From contig JAAUSO010000067.1 of the NCBI GenBank assembly GCA_012033205.1, positions 1 through 33,827 on the forward strand: a stretch of 33,827 nucleotides of DNA, in the 5' to 3' direction. Source of the stretch: Richelia sp. SL_2_1. Its GTDB lineage: Bacteria > Cyanobacteriota > Cyanobacteriia > Cyanobacteriales > Nostocaceae. Made by a program: the position numbers and the translations under genes. Positions 26,216-33,827 of this stretch are shown one piece after another. The notes below the pieces were generated by a model that was not told where the DNA came from, did not search any database, and worked only from the letters and a program-made list of their open reading frames with translations. The first letter of the stretch is position 1; each line of letters opens with the position of its first letter.

Positions 26216-26743
26216 ATGTATAATGAGCAGAAAGTCAGCTTTAATGCCGTCCGTACTTTAGTTTTTATTGACGATGCTGTGGAAGACTTTCAGAGTTTAG
26301 TTCAAGCTTTATTACCTTGTTCACAGATAATCATTATTCGACCGAATCATCATGAAATTGAACAAATTACCCAAACATTAAATAAATGTAACCGTCTCAA
26401 AAATCTTCATATTATTTCTAACGGTTCTCCTGGTTGCTTATATTTAGGAAAGAGTAATTTTAACTTATTTAATCTCAAATATTATGCTTCTCAATTGAAA
26501 ACTTGGTCTGTACCCAATTTGTTGCTTTACGGATGCAATGTTGCGGTTGGAAATACAGGAAAGGAGTTTATTCGGCGCTTGCATTTATTAACAGGAGCTA
26601 ATATTGGTGCGTCTATATGGAAAGTAGATGATACAGCTAAAGGAGTTTGCTTGCAGTTAAACTATTTTCTCGGAGAAATTAACTCCAATTTGACAATATT
26701 ACCTTCAACTTGGCAAACCAATATTAAAGTACTTCAAGATTAA
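26216..26743 (+). CDS. Stand-alone DUF4347 domain protein, paralogue
   Basis: A second DUF4347 protein of 175 residues, closely related to its upstream neighbour over most of the domain (for example PNHHEIEQITQTL and GSPGCLYLGKSNF). It keeps the family Cys in LLLYGCNVAVGN but has SNG where SHG is usual. The C-terminal region (RRLHLLTGANIGASIWK ...) is more like the full-length family than the first copy. It ends 14 bases before a short TTCCCTA-type repeat that separates it from a cadherin-like fragment, so this could be an amputated N-terminus of a larger surface protein. Confidence 0.82.
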   Translation: MYNEQKVSFNAVRTLVFIDDAVEDFQSLVQALLPCSQIIIIRPNHHEIEQITQTLNKCNRLKNLHIISNGSPGCLYLGKSNFNLFNLKYYASQLKTWSVPNLLLYGCNVAVGNTGKEFIRRLHLLTGANIGASIWKVDDTAKGVCLQLNYFLGEINSNLTILPSTWQTNIKVLQD

Positions 26744-26799
26744 TTATTCTTTCATTATTGTTGTTCCCTATTCCCTATTTAATCTTTAAAGGAGATAAA

Positions 26800-27321
26800 T
26801 TGTTCAGCCTTACAACTCAAACAGAACGAACAAAAGAAACAGAATATACAAAAGTAATTACTTTCGCTGGACTTCCGGTTCATGAAAGTATAGAACTAGA
26901 TTTTGTGCTTGCAGTTATCGATTCTTGGGATAAACAATGCAATATTTATTCCAATATCAAAATTGATGGAAATCCAATTCTTAAAGAAGCACTACTTCAA
27001 AAAATACCTCATTCGGCAAGCACTTTAACATTAGAATGGGTTACAAAAAATCATAATTTGTATGGTTGGAAAAATTCTCAAACTATGACCATCGTAACTG
27101 TCGTTATCAATGGGATTAAATATCCTCCCAATATCAAAAATATGATTCCCGATCAAACCATCCATGCTTACAGTAACATTGATTTTACCTTGAATGCTTC
27201 GAGTAGTTTAGATTCCAATGGAGACAGTTTAACTTTGCAGGCGTATCTAGATAACGGTTCGCTAAAAGCAAGTTGGCAAAGTTTTGACCCTTCCATGATC
27301 ATTAACAGTAATTTCCGCTAG
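26800..27321 (+). CDS. Cadherin-like surface-protein fragment
   Basis: About 173 residues from a TTG start at 26800, chosen because GGAG lies five bases upstream; a TTG at 26758 would add 14 residues coded by a TTCCCTA-type repeat. Two modules seen in large secreted cyanobacterial proteins: ITFAGLPVHESIELDFVLAV plus IDSWDKQ, a motif common in such proteins, and from about residue 120 PPNIKNMIPDQTIHAYS with SSLDSNGDSLTLQAYLDNGS and WQSFDPS, the start of a dystroglycan/cadherin-like domain. The protein stops at an in-frame TAG inside that domain; the codons after it (FTGV) still fit the domain. No signal peptide. Best read as a truncated remnant; expression as a protein is uncertain. Confidence 0.6.
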   Translation: MFSLTTQTERTKETEYTKVITFAGLPVHESIELDFVLAVIDSWDKQCNIYSNIKIDGNPILKEALLQKIPHSASTLTLEWVTKNHNLYGWKNSQTMTIVTVVINGIKYPPNIKNMIPDQTIHAYSNIDFTLNASSSLDSNGDSLTLQAYLDNGSLKASWQSFDPSMIINSNFR

Positions 27322-27449
27322 TTTACAGGAGTCCGGTTTAATTTTTATTTGACAATAACAGCTTTAGCTGCGATTGTTGCAGCAATTATAACTAGTCGAG
27401 ATAGGGAACACAAAATATACTTACAGTTTTTCAAAAATCAAATATCGCT

Positions 27450-27965
27450 TTATCGATACCCGACAGTAAAAATTTCACCAATATCTACACGCGGTCGAAT
27501 AAGTTGTGTTATCTTACCAATAGGTTGACAATCAGATGCAATGCTCTTTTTGTTTGTGATTTTCATGTTGATTCCAAAGTGTTCTTGAAAAAGTACTTGG
27601 GTTTGCTCGAAAGCTTTTTGTAGATTATCTTGATCCGTTTTCCCCCGCTTGCCAAAGTAAGGAAAATGATGGATAAATCGACCAAATAGCATTTCGCAAT
27701 CCTCAGCATATTTGATAGTATCAAGAATGTGGTAATGCCATACCCGATCAACTTCTTCATTGGGGACAAGTTGACCGTTAGGGTAAAGATAAATCAACAA
27801 CAAAAACATTAGATATTGTAAAATCGCTTGGTTTGTTTGTTGAATATTCCATTTGTCTTCGTTACAATACATAAGTCTATAGGCAATTGGTCCCAAATCA
27901 AGTCGTGCTAATTTTTCGATGAACGTCTGAACATCAGTAGATATATTAGATTTAGCGAATAACAT
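27450..27965 (-). CDS. Glycine-rich-domain-containing-protein-like (GRDP-like) protein
   Basis: A 171-residue protein of the family named after plant glycine-rich domain proteins (GRDP-like), here without the Gly-rich tail. Signatures: LDLGPIAYRLM, VPNEEVDRVWHYHILDT with YAEDCEMLFG, and FIHHFPYFGKRG. His and acidic residues in these two motifs are family-conserved and could bind metal, but the function is unknown. Soluble, no signal peptide. ATG at 27963-27965. It has no operon partner and faces the cadherin-like fragment. Confidence 0.85.
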   Translation of the reverse strand: MLFAKSNISTDVQTFIEKLARLDLGPIAYRLMYCNEDKWNIQQTNQAILQYLMFLLLIYLYPNGQLVPNEEVDRVWHYHILDTIKYAEDCEMLFGRFIHHFPYFGKRGKTDQDNLQKAFEQTQVLFQEHFGINMKITNKKSIASDCQPIGKITQLIRPRVDIGEIFTVGYR

Positions 27966-28181
27966 TTCGTCACTCCGGATAAAATAATTGAGTGAAGCAG
28001 GAGCGAATTAAATTCCACACATAAGATTCCATTGGAATGAATTCCTTATCCGGGTTTTTTGAAATTCAAAGTGTTACTTTATACTTATTTCATTTTACTA
28101 TTAAGTTTCTGTGAAGAAGCAGGAAGTGATTGTAAAAATTTAGATATTGCAGATTACAGGGAACTTGAAATTTAGAATCAC

Positions 28182-28243
28182 AGAAGTCGGGTTTTTAGGA
28201 TAAATATCCATAACACCACAAAAAAACGCATAAAAAACCCGAC
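28182..28243. repeat. AGAAGTCGGGTTTTTA hairpin repeat copy
   Basis: Left arm AGAAGTCGGGTTTTTA (28182-28197) and right arm TAAAAAACCCGAC (28231-28243) form an 11-bp core stem GTCGGGTTTTT / AAAAACCCGAC around a 36-nt loop. It starts 18 bases past the stop of the S8 protease gene and would act as its terminator. The 295 bases between 27966 and 28260 hold nothing else obvious. Confidence 0.8.
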
Positions 28244-28260
28244 ATATAGCCTACGAAAAA

Positions 28261-29859
28261 TTAACGAGTCCACCAAGCCAAAGCATAAGGTTGAGTTGGT
28301 TCGTTGATGCTATTTTTAAACTTGACGCTAATTTTATAATTACCATCTTCCGGTATCTGACAGAAAATATGCTCCACGCTATCAACTTGACTAACAGAAG
28401 CGCAAGTACTGCGATTATCTGAATTTTGACTATCGGCTTTTACTAAATGCAAATCGAGATTATTCAAACCGCGATCGCGAAAATTTTCCCCTTTATCATA
28501 TTTACCATTTTTGTTTTGATCTTCAAGTTCTACTAACCTATCCCAAGTTAAACTAATAGACACAAAACTGCCTTTTTGTAAAGGCTTTGCTAAAGTATAA
28601 TCCGCAGATGTTGCGGTTAAAATTGTGCGATAATCCCAGCCAATAGCCGGTACTGCTTGGGATGGATTCCATTGTCCGGCACTAAACTGTTGGTAAGCCC
28701 GAAAAGCATTTAAATGTCCCGTTCCCATCTGAGTGTGTAAAGGAATTGCTTCGTCTTTGTAAGCATCAGAAGCTAACCAGTCTTGATTCTGCTTATCAAT
28801 TAAAGTACGAGTCATCCCCAACTTTAAACCATTTCCATCATCTTTAATCTTCTCCGCTGAATTGAGTAAAACAGCTTTCATCACTTCATGACGGCGAGCA
28901 TCAAGACTCCAAGCAAGTTGTTGGGGAGCAGTTAATTTTAGCGATTTTCTTAACATCCTATCACTAAATTCTTGCAATAAAGCCACAGTAGCTGTAACGT
29001 GAGGTGCAGCAAAACTCGTACCCGTGACCTTTTTAATTTGTCCATTAGGATCGAGCAAGCGAATATTATTCCCTGGTGCCACAATACTGATAGTACGACG
29101 CGGACCTAAATTAAGTTCCTTACCGGCTAAGCGTGCGCTCATTGACTCATTTATCGCGACCAAATTAGAAACATCAAGTTTTCTAAAAATATTTTCTCGG
29201 CGAGAGGAAAAAGCAACGTTAATTCCATTAAAATTATCTGTAGGGATGGGAATACCACCCTTACCCTGATTACCTGCAATAGTATATAAAACATTATGAA
29301 CCCGACTAGACCAATCAACACATAATGTAAGTAAAGCTTTACCATCCAAAACTGGTTCCGGTCTAGGGTCACGGCTTAAAGGTTCACCAAAGCTAAAATT
29401 AATCGCGCGTACATCATTACCATTTTGCAAAGCAATATGCTGCGTCGATAAACATTCTTCAGGTTGACCCATACCCTTGATAGAACCAACCGCAGAGGAA
29501 TAGAGACGCGCTCCTGGAGCAATCCCCCGAAAGCCTTTATCATTGCTGACCATTACACCAGCAACATTATAAGCATGAGGGTCAACACCTTTATCAGACT
29601 TAGCGGGTTGATTACCTTGAAAAACACCAGCTAAAGGTACAGAACGATTTTTAGAAACAGACTTATCTACACCAAATTGACCAGGACGACCAATTTCCAC
29701 TTGACCAAGAGCAATTTTTCTACCAGATAGATTATATGGTGGCTTATGTAACCTCAAAGCATCAATACCTTCGCTACTAATAGAAGTAGTCAAAGCAAAT
29801 ACCGGCAAGCTCAAGCAAGAAGCACCACAACCCAAAATCACCCAGATTAGTTTTTTCAT
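28261..29859 (-). CDS. Secreted S8 (subtilisin-like) serine peptidase
   Basis: Exported subtilisin-fold protease of 532 residues. A signal peptide (MKKLIWVILG ... PVFA) ends near 22. The usual catalytic parts are His95 in DPHAYNVAGVMVS, oxyanion Asn197 in YTIAGNQG and Ser282 in GTSFAAPHV. The first catalytic Asp is not obvious: the matching strand reads IALGQVEIGRPG, with Glu55 where Asp of DTG is expected. A C-terminal region (about 410-530) is beta-rich with an EF-hand-like DQNKNGKYDKGE, likely calcium-binding. Cys residues may form disulfides outside. Heptamer repeats begin six bases before its ATG (29857-29859). A hairpin repeat follows its stop. Confidence 0.9.
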   Translation of the reverse strand: MKKLIWVILGCGASCLSLPVFALTTSISSEGIDALRLHKPPYNLSGRKIALGQVEIGRPGQFGVDKSVSKNRSVPLAGVFQGNQPAKSDKGVDPHAYNVAGVMVSNDKGFRGIAPGARLYSSAVGSIKGMGQPEECLSTQHIALQNGNDVRAINFSFGEPLSRDPRPEPVLDGKALLTLCVDWSSRVHNVLYTIAGNQGKGGIPIPTDNFNGINVAFSSRRENIFRKLDVSNLVAINESMSARLAGKELNLGPRRTISIVAPGNNIRLLDPNGQIKKVTGTSFAAPHVTATVALLQEFSDRMLRKSLKLTAPQQLAWSLDARRHEVMKAVLLNSAEKIKDDGNGLKLGMTRTLIDKQNQDWLASDAYKDEAIPLHTQMGTGHLNAFRAYQQFSAGQWNPSQAVPAIGWDYRTILTATSADYTLAKPLQKGSFVSISLTWDRLVELEDQNKNGKYDKGENFRDRGLNNLDLHLVKADSQNSDNRSTCASVSQVDSVEHIFCQIPEDGNYKISVKFKNSINEPTQPYALAWWTR

Positions 29860-29865
29860 AAAGTA

Positions 29866-29949
29866 GTTGATGGTTGTTAGTTGTTGGTTGTTGGTTGTTA
29901 GTTGTTAGTTGTTAGTTGTTGGTTGTTGGTTGTTAGGAGTTAGGAGTCG
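29866..29949. repeat. Heptamer array (GTTGTTA/GTTGTTG)x12
   Basis: Twelve 7-bp units in register, from GTTGATG through GTTGTTA and GTTGTTG to GGAGTTA. The array starts six bases upstream of the S8 gene start codon, so it occupies its ribosome binding site and leader. Confidence 0.92.
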
Positions 29950-29950
29950 C

Positions 29951-29999
29951 CAATTACCAATTACCCATTACCCATTACCCATTCCCAATTCTCAATTTT
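29951..29999. repeat. Heptamer array (CAATTAC/CCATTAC)x7
   Basis: Seven units: CAATTAC twice, CCATTAC twice, CCATTCC, CAATTCT, CAATTTT. Decay rises toward one end. It abuts the previous array without related sequence and lies in the promoter region of rpe. Confidence 0.88.
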
Positions 30000-30066
30000 T
30001 CATGAGAAAAATCTCAATATTTTGTTACAATGATTACAGAAGAGGACGCTTAAAGACCCACTAGCC

Positions 30067-30777
30067 ATGATCAATAAACAATCTAAAAAACCCGTTGTGA
30101 TCGCTCCATCCATCCTATCAGCAGATTTTAGTCGTCTTGGTGACGAAGTTCGCGCTGTAGACGAAGCCGGAGCCGATTGGATTCACGTTGACGTAATGGA
30201 TGGTCGTTTTGTACCTAATATAACGATTGGTCCTCTGATAGTGGAGGCGCTTCGTCCGGTAACTCAAAAGCCTCTGGATGTCCACTTGATGATTGTGGAA
30301 CCTGAAAAGTATGTAGAGGATTTTGCGAAAGCTGGAGCAGATCACATTTACGTTCATTGCGAGCATAATGCTTCTCCTCACTTGCATCGCACTTTAGGAC
30401 AAATCAAGGAACTTGGTAAAAAGGCAGGAGTTGTATTAAACCCCGGTACTTCTTTGGATATGATTGAGTACTGTCTGGATTTATGCGATTTGGTGCTGAT
30501 CATGAGCGTTAACCCTGGTTTTGGTGGTCAAAGCTTCATCCCTGGAGTTTTACCCAAAATCCGCAAGCTGCGTCAAATGTGTGACGAACGCGGACTTGAT
30601 CCTTGGATTGAAGTTGATGGTGGGCTTAAGGTAAATAATACCTGGCAAGTTTTGGAAGCTGGTGCAAATGCAATTGTTGCAGGTTCCGCCGTTTTTAAAG
30701 CTAAAAGCTATAAGGAAGCCATCGAGGGTATCCGCAACAGCCAACGCCCTGCACAAGATATACCCAAAGCTTCTTAA
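30067..30777 (+). CDS. rpe: Ribulose-phosphate 3-epimerase
   Basis: Interconverts ribulose 5-phosphate and xylulose 5-phosphate in the Calvin and pentose phosphate cycles; cytosolic TIM barrel with a divalent metal. 236 residues, normal size. Catalytic and metal residues are seen: His40 and Asp42 in HVDVMDG, His73 in DVHLM, Asp184 in EVDGG. The phosphate-binding loop ([15 protein letters not shown]) is present. ATG at 30067, with AGAGGACGC about 20 bases before. The upstream area is dominated by heptamer arrays. A terminator follows 38 bases after the stop. Confidence 0.97.
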   Translation: MINKQSKKPVVIAPSILSADFSRLGDEVRAVDEAGADWIHVDVMDGRFVPNITIGPLIVEALRPVTQKPLDVHLMIVEPEKYVEDFAKAGADHIYVHCEHNASPHLHRTLGQIKELGKKAGVVLNPGTSLDMIEYCLDLCDLVLIMSVNPGFGGQSFIPGVLPKIRKLRQMCDERGLDPWIEVDGGLKVNNTWQVLEAGANAIVAGSAVFKAKSYKEAIEGIRNSQRPAQDIPKAS

Positions 30778-30815
30778 TATGAATATGAGTTAATAAATAT
30801 TCCCATCACTTGAAA

Positions 30816-30849
30816 CCCCTTCCTTTAATTTAGCGGAGGGAATTTTTTT
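30816..30849 (+). terminator. Intrinsic terminator of rpe
   Basis: Stem CCCTTC / GGAGGG (one G-T pair) closed by an A/T-rich loop, followed within two bases by seven T. It lies 38 bases after the rpe stop. Confidence 0.65.
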
Positions 30850-30868
30850 AATCGCACCATCAGTTCTG

Positions 30869-31015
30869 AGAAGTCGGGTTTTTATGACTATTGTCTGGTG
30901 TACAGATATTTCAGGTAAAAACCCGACTTCTAATCATTGTCTGGTGAGTTTCGAGAAGTCGGGTTTTTTATAACCATTGTCTGGTGTACAGTAGGCTAGT
31001 AAAAACCAGACTTCT
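30869..31015. repeat. Two tandem AGAAGTCGGGTTTTTA hairpin elements
   Basis: Element A: arms AGAAGTCGGGTTTTTA (30869-30884) and TAAAAACCCGACTTCT (30916-30931), a perfect 16-bp inverted repeat. Element B: AGAAGTCGGGTTTTTT (from 30954) and TAAAAACCAGACTTCT (31000-31015), with one changed base. ATTGTCTGGTG occurs three times (30890, 30936, 30976), inside A, between A and B, and inside B. The tandem copy and shared inner words show recent duplication. Confidence 0.9.
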
Positions 31016-31028
31016 AATGATTTTAAAT

Positions 31029-31514
31029 CTAATCTAAAAAGCCCATCAAAGAGTAACTATCATCAACTTCGTTGGATGCAACCGGACGATTACCCATAAC
31101 AGAATAAGTTTGTGAAACCACCAAATCGCTCTTAGCAATCGGACGAATTCCAGATAAATTCATCGTCTCGGAAAATTGCATCTTGTTCGCCCCAATAGGA
31201 CGAATCCCCATGATATTTACGGTATCAACAATTTGCAAATCGCTGCTGCTAATGGGACGTTCCCCAGAAACCATCATTGTACCTGCAATATTTAATTCGC
31301 TGCTGGTAATAGGGCGATTCCCAGAAACCGCAAGGGTTCCGGTAATTTCTTCTTTTGCAGCATCTGTTTTTACAACCTTATCAGTATTGTTGTTTTGATT
31401 ATCTGTACTCACGTTTTCACCTTTTATATTTTCTAATTTTGTACTGGTTTCTAATCCAGTTTTGATTCGTCTTTGTCTAGTACTGGCTTGTCTACCATTA
31501 CTGCTGACGGTCAT
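31029..31514 (-). CDS. GxRPI 19-residue tandem repeat protein
   Basis: A 161-residue protein of unknown function. Residues 1-56 are polar and low-complexity (basic, then Asn/Asp-rich), likely disordered. From residue 59 it is built of repeats with an exact 19-residue period: GTLAVSGNRPITSSELNIA, GTMMVSGERPISSSDLQIV, DTVNIMGIRPIGANKMQFS, ETMNLSGIRPIAKSDLVVS and a shorter fifth copy; a partial sixth (DSYSLMGFLD) ends the protein. The Gly of GxRP is at 65, 84, 103, 122 and 141. Alternating hydrophobic residues suggest two short beta strands per repeat. No signal peptide or membrane span, so probably a cytosolic scaffold or binding protein. ATG at 31512-31514. Confidence 0.82.
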   Translation of the reverse strand: MTVSSNGRQASTRQRRIKTGLETSTKLENIKGENVSTDNQNNNTDKVVKTDAAKEEITGTLAVSGNRPITSSELNIAGTMMVSGERPISSSDLQIVDTVNIMGIRPIGANKMQFSETMNLSGIRPIAKSDLVVSQTYSVMGNRPVASNEVDDSYSLMGFLD

Positions 31515-31554
31515 AATTTTATGCCTCTAACAAATAAATTTGACTATGATGACG

Positions 31555-31571
31555 GTAAATTAAAAATTTAC
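31555..31571. promoter_or_regulatory. Palindromic operator-like site
   Basis: GTAAATT-AAA-AATTTAC, a perfect 7-bp inverted repeat with a 3-nt centre, 40 bases upstream of the GxRPI gene start and about 195 bases before uvrB. The spacing does not fit the NtcA consensus (GTA, eight bases, TAC). It may bind a dimeric regulator of either divergent gene. Confidence 0.35.
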
Positions 31572-31766
31572 TTTTATTTATTAAGTGTAACTTTAAACAA
31601 CCTTGTATAGATATAAGTATCTTTAAAACTGACACATAAGTCAAACTTAATTGTAAAATATTGTAAAGATTAATGTATATAAATTCTGTTTTTTAGATTC
31701 CGGTTTTCAGTTCGTCACGCAACACTATTCGTTACCATTAAATAGGTTAAAGTTTTTGCAAGCTGT

Positions 31767-33767
31767 ATGAAAAATTTTCTGGTAAAAGCCCCTTTTGAAC
31801 CCACAGGTGACCAGCCTAAAGCAATTAAGCAGCTTGTGGAAACTATTGAAGCAGGAAACCGTTATCAGACGCTTTTGGGTGCAACTGGTACGGGAAAAAC
31901 TCACACGATCGCCAGGGTGATTGAGAAAATAGGTAGACCAACTCTTGTTTTGGCGCATAATAAAACCCTTGCTGCACAGCTTTGTAATGAGCTGCGGGAG
32001 TTTTTCCCGGAAAACGCGGTTGAATATTTTATCAGTTACTACGATTATTATCAACCAGAAGCTTATATTCCCGTTACCGATACTTATATCGAAAAAACGG
32101 CTCAAATTAACGATGAGATTGATATGTTGCGACATTCCGCAACTAGGTCTTTATTTGAACGTAAAGATGTAATAGTTGTGGCTTCTATTAGTTGCATTTA
32201 CGGTTTGGGAATGCCTTCGGAATATTTAAATGCTGCAATTCCATTGCAAGTGGGGAGGTCAGTTGACCAACGGGAAATACTTAGAGATTTAGTATCAGTT
32301 CAATATAGTCGTAACGATATAGAAATGAGTCGGGGACGGTTTCGGGTTCGCGGTGATGTTTTAGAAATTGGTCCTGCATACGAAGATAGAATAATTCGGA
32401 TTGAGTTTTTTGGTGATGAAATAGACGCTATTCGTTATATTGACCCAGTTACAGGTGAAATTCTGCAAAGTTTGACAGCAGTAAATATTTATCCGGCGCG
32501 TCACTTTGTCACACCGCAAGATAGGTTAGAAGTCGCTTGTGCGGATATCGAAGCAGAATTAAAAGCCCGTAAAGCAGAATTAGAAGCAGATGGTAAATTA
32601 TTAGAAGCTCAACGTATAGACCAACGCTGTCGCTATGATTTGGAAATGTTGCGCGAAGTTGGTTATTGTAACGGTGTAGAGAACTATTCGCGTCATTTAG
32701 CAGGAAGAAAATCAGGGCAACCACCAGAATGTTTGATTGATTACTTTCCCAAAGATTGGATGTTGGTGATCGATGAATCTCACGTTACTATTCCTCAAAT
32801 TCGCGGGATGTATAATGGCGACCAAGCACGAAAAAAGGTTTTAATAGAACATGGTTTTCGGCTTCCTAGTGCTGCTGATAATCGTCCTTTAAAAGCCGAA
32901 GAATTTTGGGACAAAGTTAATCAATGTATCTTTGTTTCGGCAACTCCTGGTAATTGGGAATTAGAAATTTCTGAAGATAATATTGCCGAGCAAATTATTA
33001 GACCAACTGGAGTAATTGATCCGGAAGTAATTGTACGTCCTACTGAAGGTCAAATTGATGATTTATTAGGCGAAATTAAAGACCGAGTAGACCTGAATGA
33101 AAGAGTATTAATTACTACGTTAACCAAGCGAATGGCTGAGGATTTAACGGAGTATTTAGAAGATAGCGGTATTCGTGTTAGATATCTGCATTCTGAGATT
33201 AATTCGATTCAAAGAATTGAAATTATCCAAGACTTGCGCGATGGTGTGTTTGATGTATTAGTTGGTGTTAACTTGTTACGGGAAGGTTTGGATTTACCCG
33301 AAGTTTCTTTAGTAGCGATTTTAGATGCTGATAAAGAAGGATTTTTGCGTGCTGAGCGTTCTTTAATTCAAACTATTGGTAGAGCTGCACGTCATGTAAA
33401 AGGACAAGCCATTTTATACGGCGATAAAATGACCGATAGTATGATCAAGGCGATCGATGAAACCGAACGTCGTCGGGGTATTCAAATGGCACATAATAAG
33501 ATGCATAATATTACCCCGAAGTCAATTGTGAAAAAGAAATCTAGCAATGCAATTTTATCTTTTTTAGAAGTGTCACGACGCTTAAATTCACAAGATTTGC
33601 AAGTGGTAGACGAACACGTTGATGAAATACCTTTAGAAAATATTCCGCAATTAATTAATAAATTAGAAACCCAGATGAAGGAAGCTGCTAAAAATCTCCA
33701 ATTTGAAGAAGCTGCAAAATTTAGAGATAGAATCAAGCATTTAAGAGATAAGTTGGTGGGAAGATGA
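31767..33767 (+). CDS. uvrB: UvrABC excinuclease subunit B
   Basis: Damage-verifying helicase-like subunit of nucleotide excision repair; takes DNA from UvrA and recruits UvrC. 666 residues, normal length. Walker A GATGTGKT (38-45), the damage-gripping beta-hairpin [12 protein letters not shown] (91-102), DESH (Walker B), the domain 3 helicase motifs ([41 protein letters not shown]) and the C-terminal UVR motif ([20 protein letters not shown]) are all intact. ATG at 31767. No LexA-like box was recognised upstream. A heptamer repeat begins five bases after the stop. Confidence 0.98.
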   Translation: MKNFLVKAPFEPTGDQPKAIKQLVETIEAGNRYQTLLGATGTGKTHTIARVIEKIGRPTLVLAHNKTLAAQLCNELREFFPENAVEYFISYYDYYQPEAYIPVTDTYIEKTAQINDEIDMLRHSATRSLFERKDVIVVASISCIYGLGMPSEYLNAAIPLQVGRSVDQREILRDLVSVQYSRNDIEMSRGRFRVRGDVLEIGPAYEDRIIRIEFFGDEIDAIRYIDPVTGEILQSLTAVNIYPARHFVTPQDRLEVACADIEAELKARKAELEADGKLLEAQRIDQRCRYDLEMLREVGYCNGVENYSRHLAGRKSGQPPECLIDYFPKDWMLVIDESHVTIPQIRGMYNGDQARKKVLIEHGFRLPSAADNRPLKAEEFWDKVNQCIFVSATPGNWELEISEDNIAEQIIRPTGVIDPEVIVRPTEGQIDDLLGEIKDRVDLNERVLITTLTKRMAEDLTEYLEDSGIRVRYLHSEINSIQRIEIIQDLRDGVFDVLVGVNLLREGLDLPEVSLVAILDADKEGFLRAERSLIQTIGRAARHVKGQAILYGDKMTDSMIKAIDETERRRGIQMAHNKMHNITPKSIVKKKSSNAILSFLEVSRRLNSQDLQVVDEHVDEIPLENIPQLINKLETQMKEAAKNLQFEEAAKFRDRIKHLRDKLVGR

Positions 33768-33771
33768 TTAA

Positions 33772-33827
33772 GTTAGGAGTTAGGAGTTAGGAGTTAGGAG
33801 TTAGGAGTTATGAGTTAGGAGTTAGGA
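33772..33827. repeat. Heptamer array (GTTAGGA)x8, cut by window end
   Basis: Eight 7-bp units, seven GTTAGGA and one GTTATGA, starting five bases after the uvrB stop and running off the window. The total length cannot be seen. Confidence 0.95.

Overview
The window is chromosomal DNA of a filamentous, probably heterocyst-forming (Nostocales-type) cyanobacterium. Evidence seen in the sequence: about a dozen HIP1 octamers (GCGATCGC) in 33.8 kb, many arrays of tandem 7-bp repeats between genes, an AT-rich wide-spaced layout, and cyanobacterial lineage genes (cyAbrB regulator, DUF760 protein, group 2 sigma factor, type-E-like SdhB, GxRPI repeat protein). The exact genus cannot be fixed from the sequence alone.

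Layout. 0-2.5 kb: a GH116 (GBA2-like) glycosidase gene on the minus strand, broken by two single-base losses. 3.3-8.8 kb: hisD, a UspA protein, a DUF760 protein, a group 2 sigma factor and SdhB. 8.8-10.3 kb: a long gene-free stretch before a cyAbrB regulator. 11-13.1 kb: a CPBP membrane protease and a geranylgeranyl-reductase-family flavoprotein, the latter with one single-base frameshift. 13.8-15.7 kb: pyrH-frr (overlapping, coupled) and a thioredoxin-fold protein. 16.4-21 kb: alpha/beta hydrolase, LytR-CpsA-Psr protein, a small membrane protein and an AI-2E family transporter. 21-30 kb is more accessory: a serpin lipoprotein, a divergent NB-ARC/STAND protein with TPR-like end, two stand-alone DUF4347 proteins plus a cadherin-like fragment that look like pieces of a giant surface protein, a GRDP-like protein and a secreted S8 protease. 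30-33.8 kb: rpe, a protein of exact 19-residue GxRPI repeats, and uvrB.

Most genes are single transcription units; the only tight operon is pyrH-frr (protein synthesis: UMP kinase and ribosome recycling). hisD, rpe, sdhB, pyrH, frr and uvrB are housekeeping. The 21-30 kb segment combines a protease inhibitor, a signal NTPase, surface-protein fragments and a protease, and is the best place to look for new biology. A hairpin repeat with arms AGAAGTCGGGTTTTTA / TAAAAACCCGACTTCT occurs at four intergenic sites and seems to serve as a mobile or amplified terminator-like element. All three frameshifts in the window are losses of one T from a T-run in the coding strand, so sequencing or assembly error must be excluded before calling the two affected genes pseudogenes.
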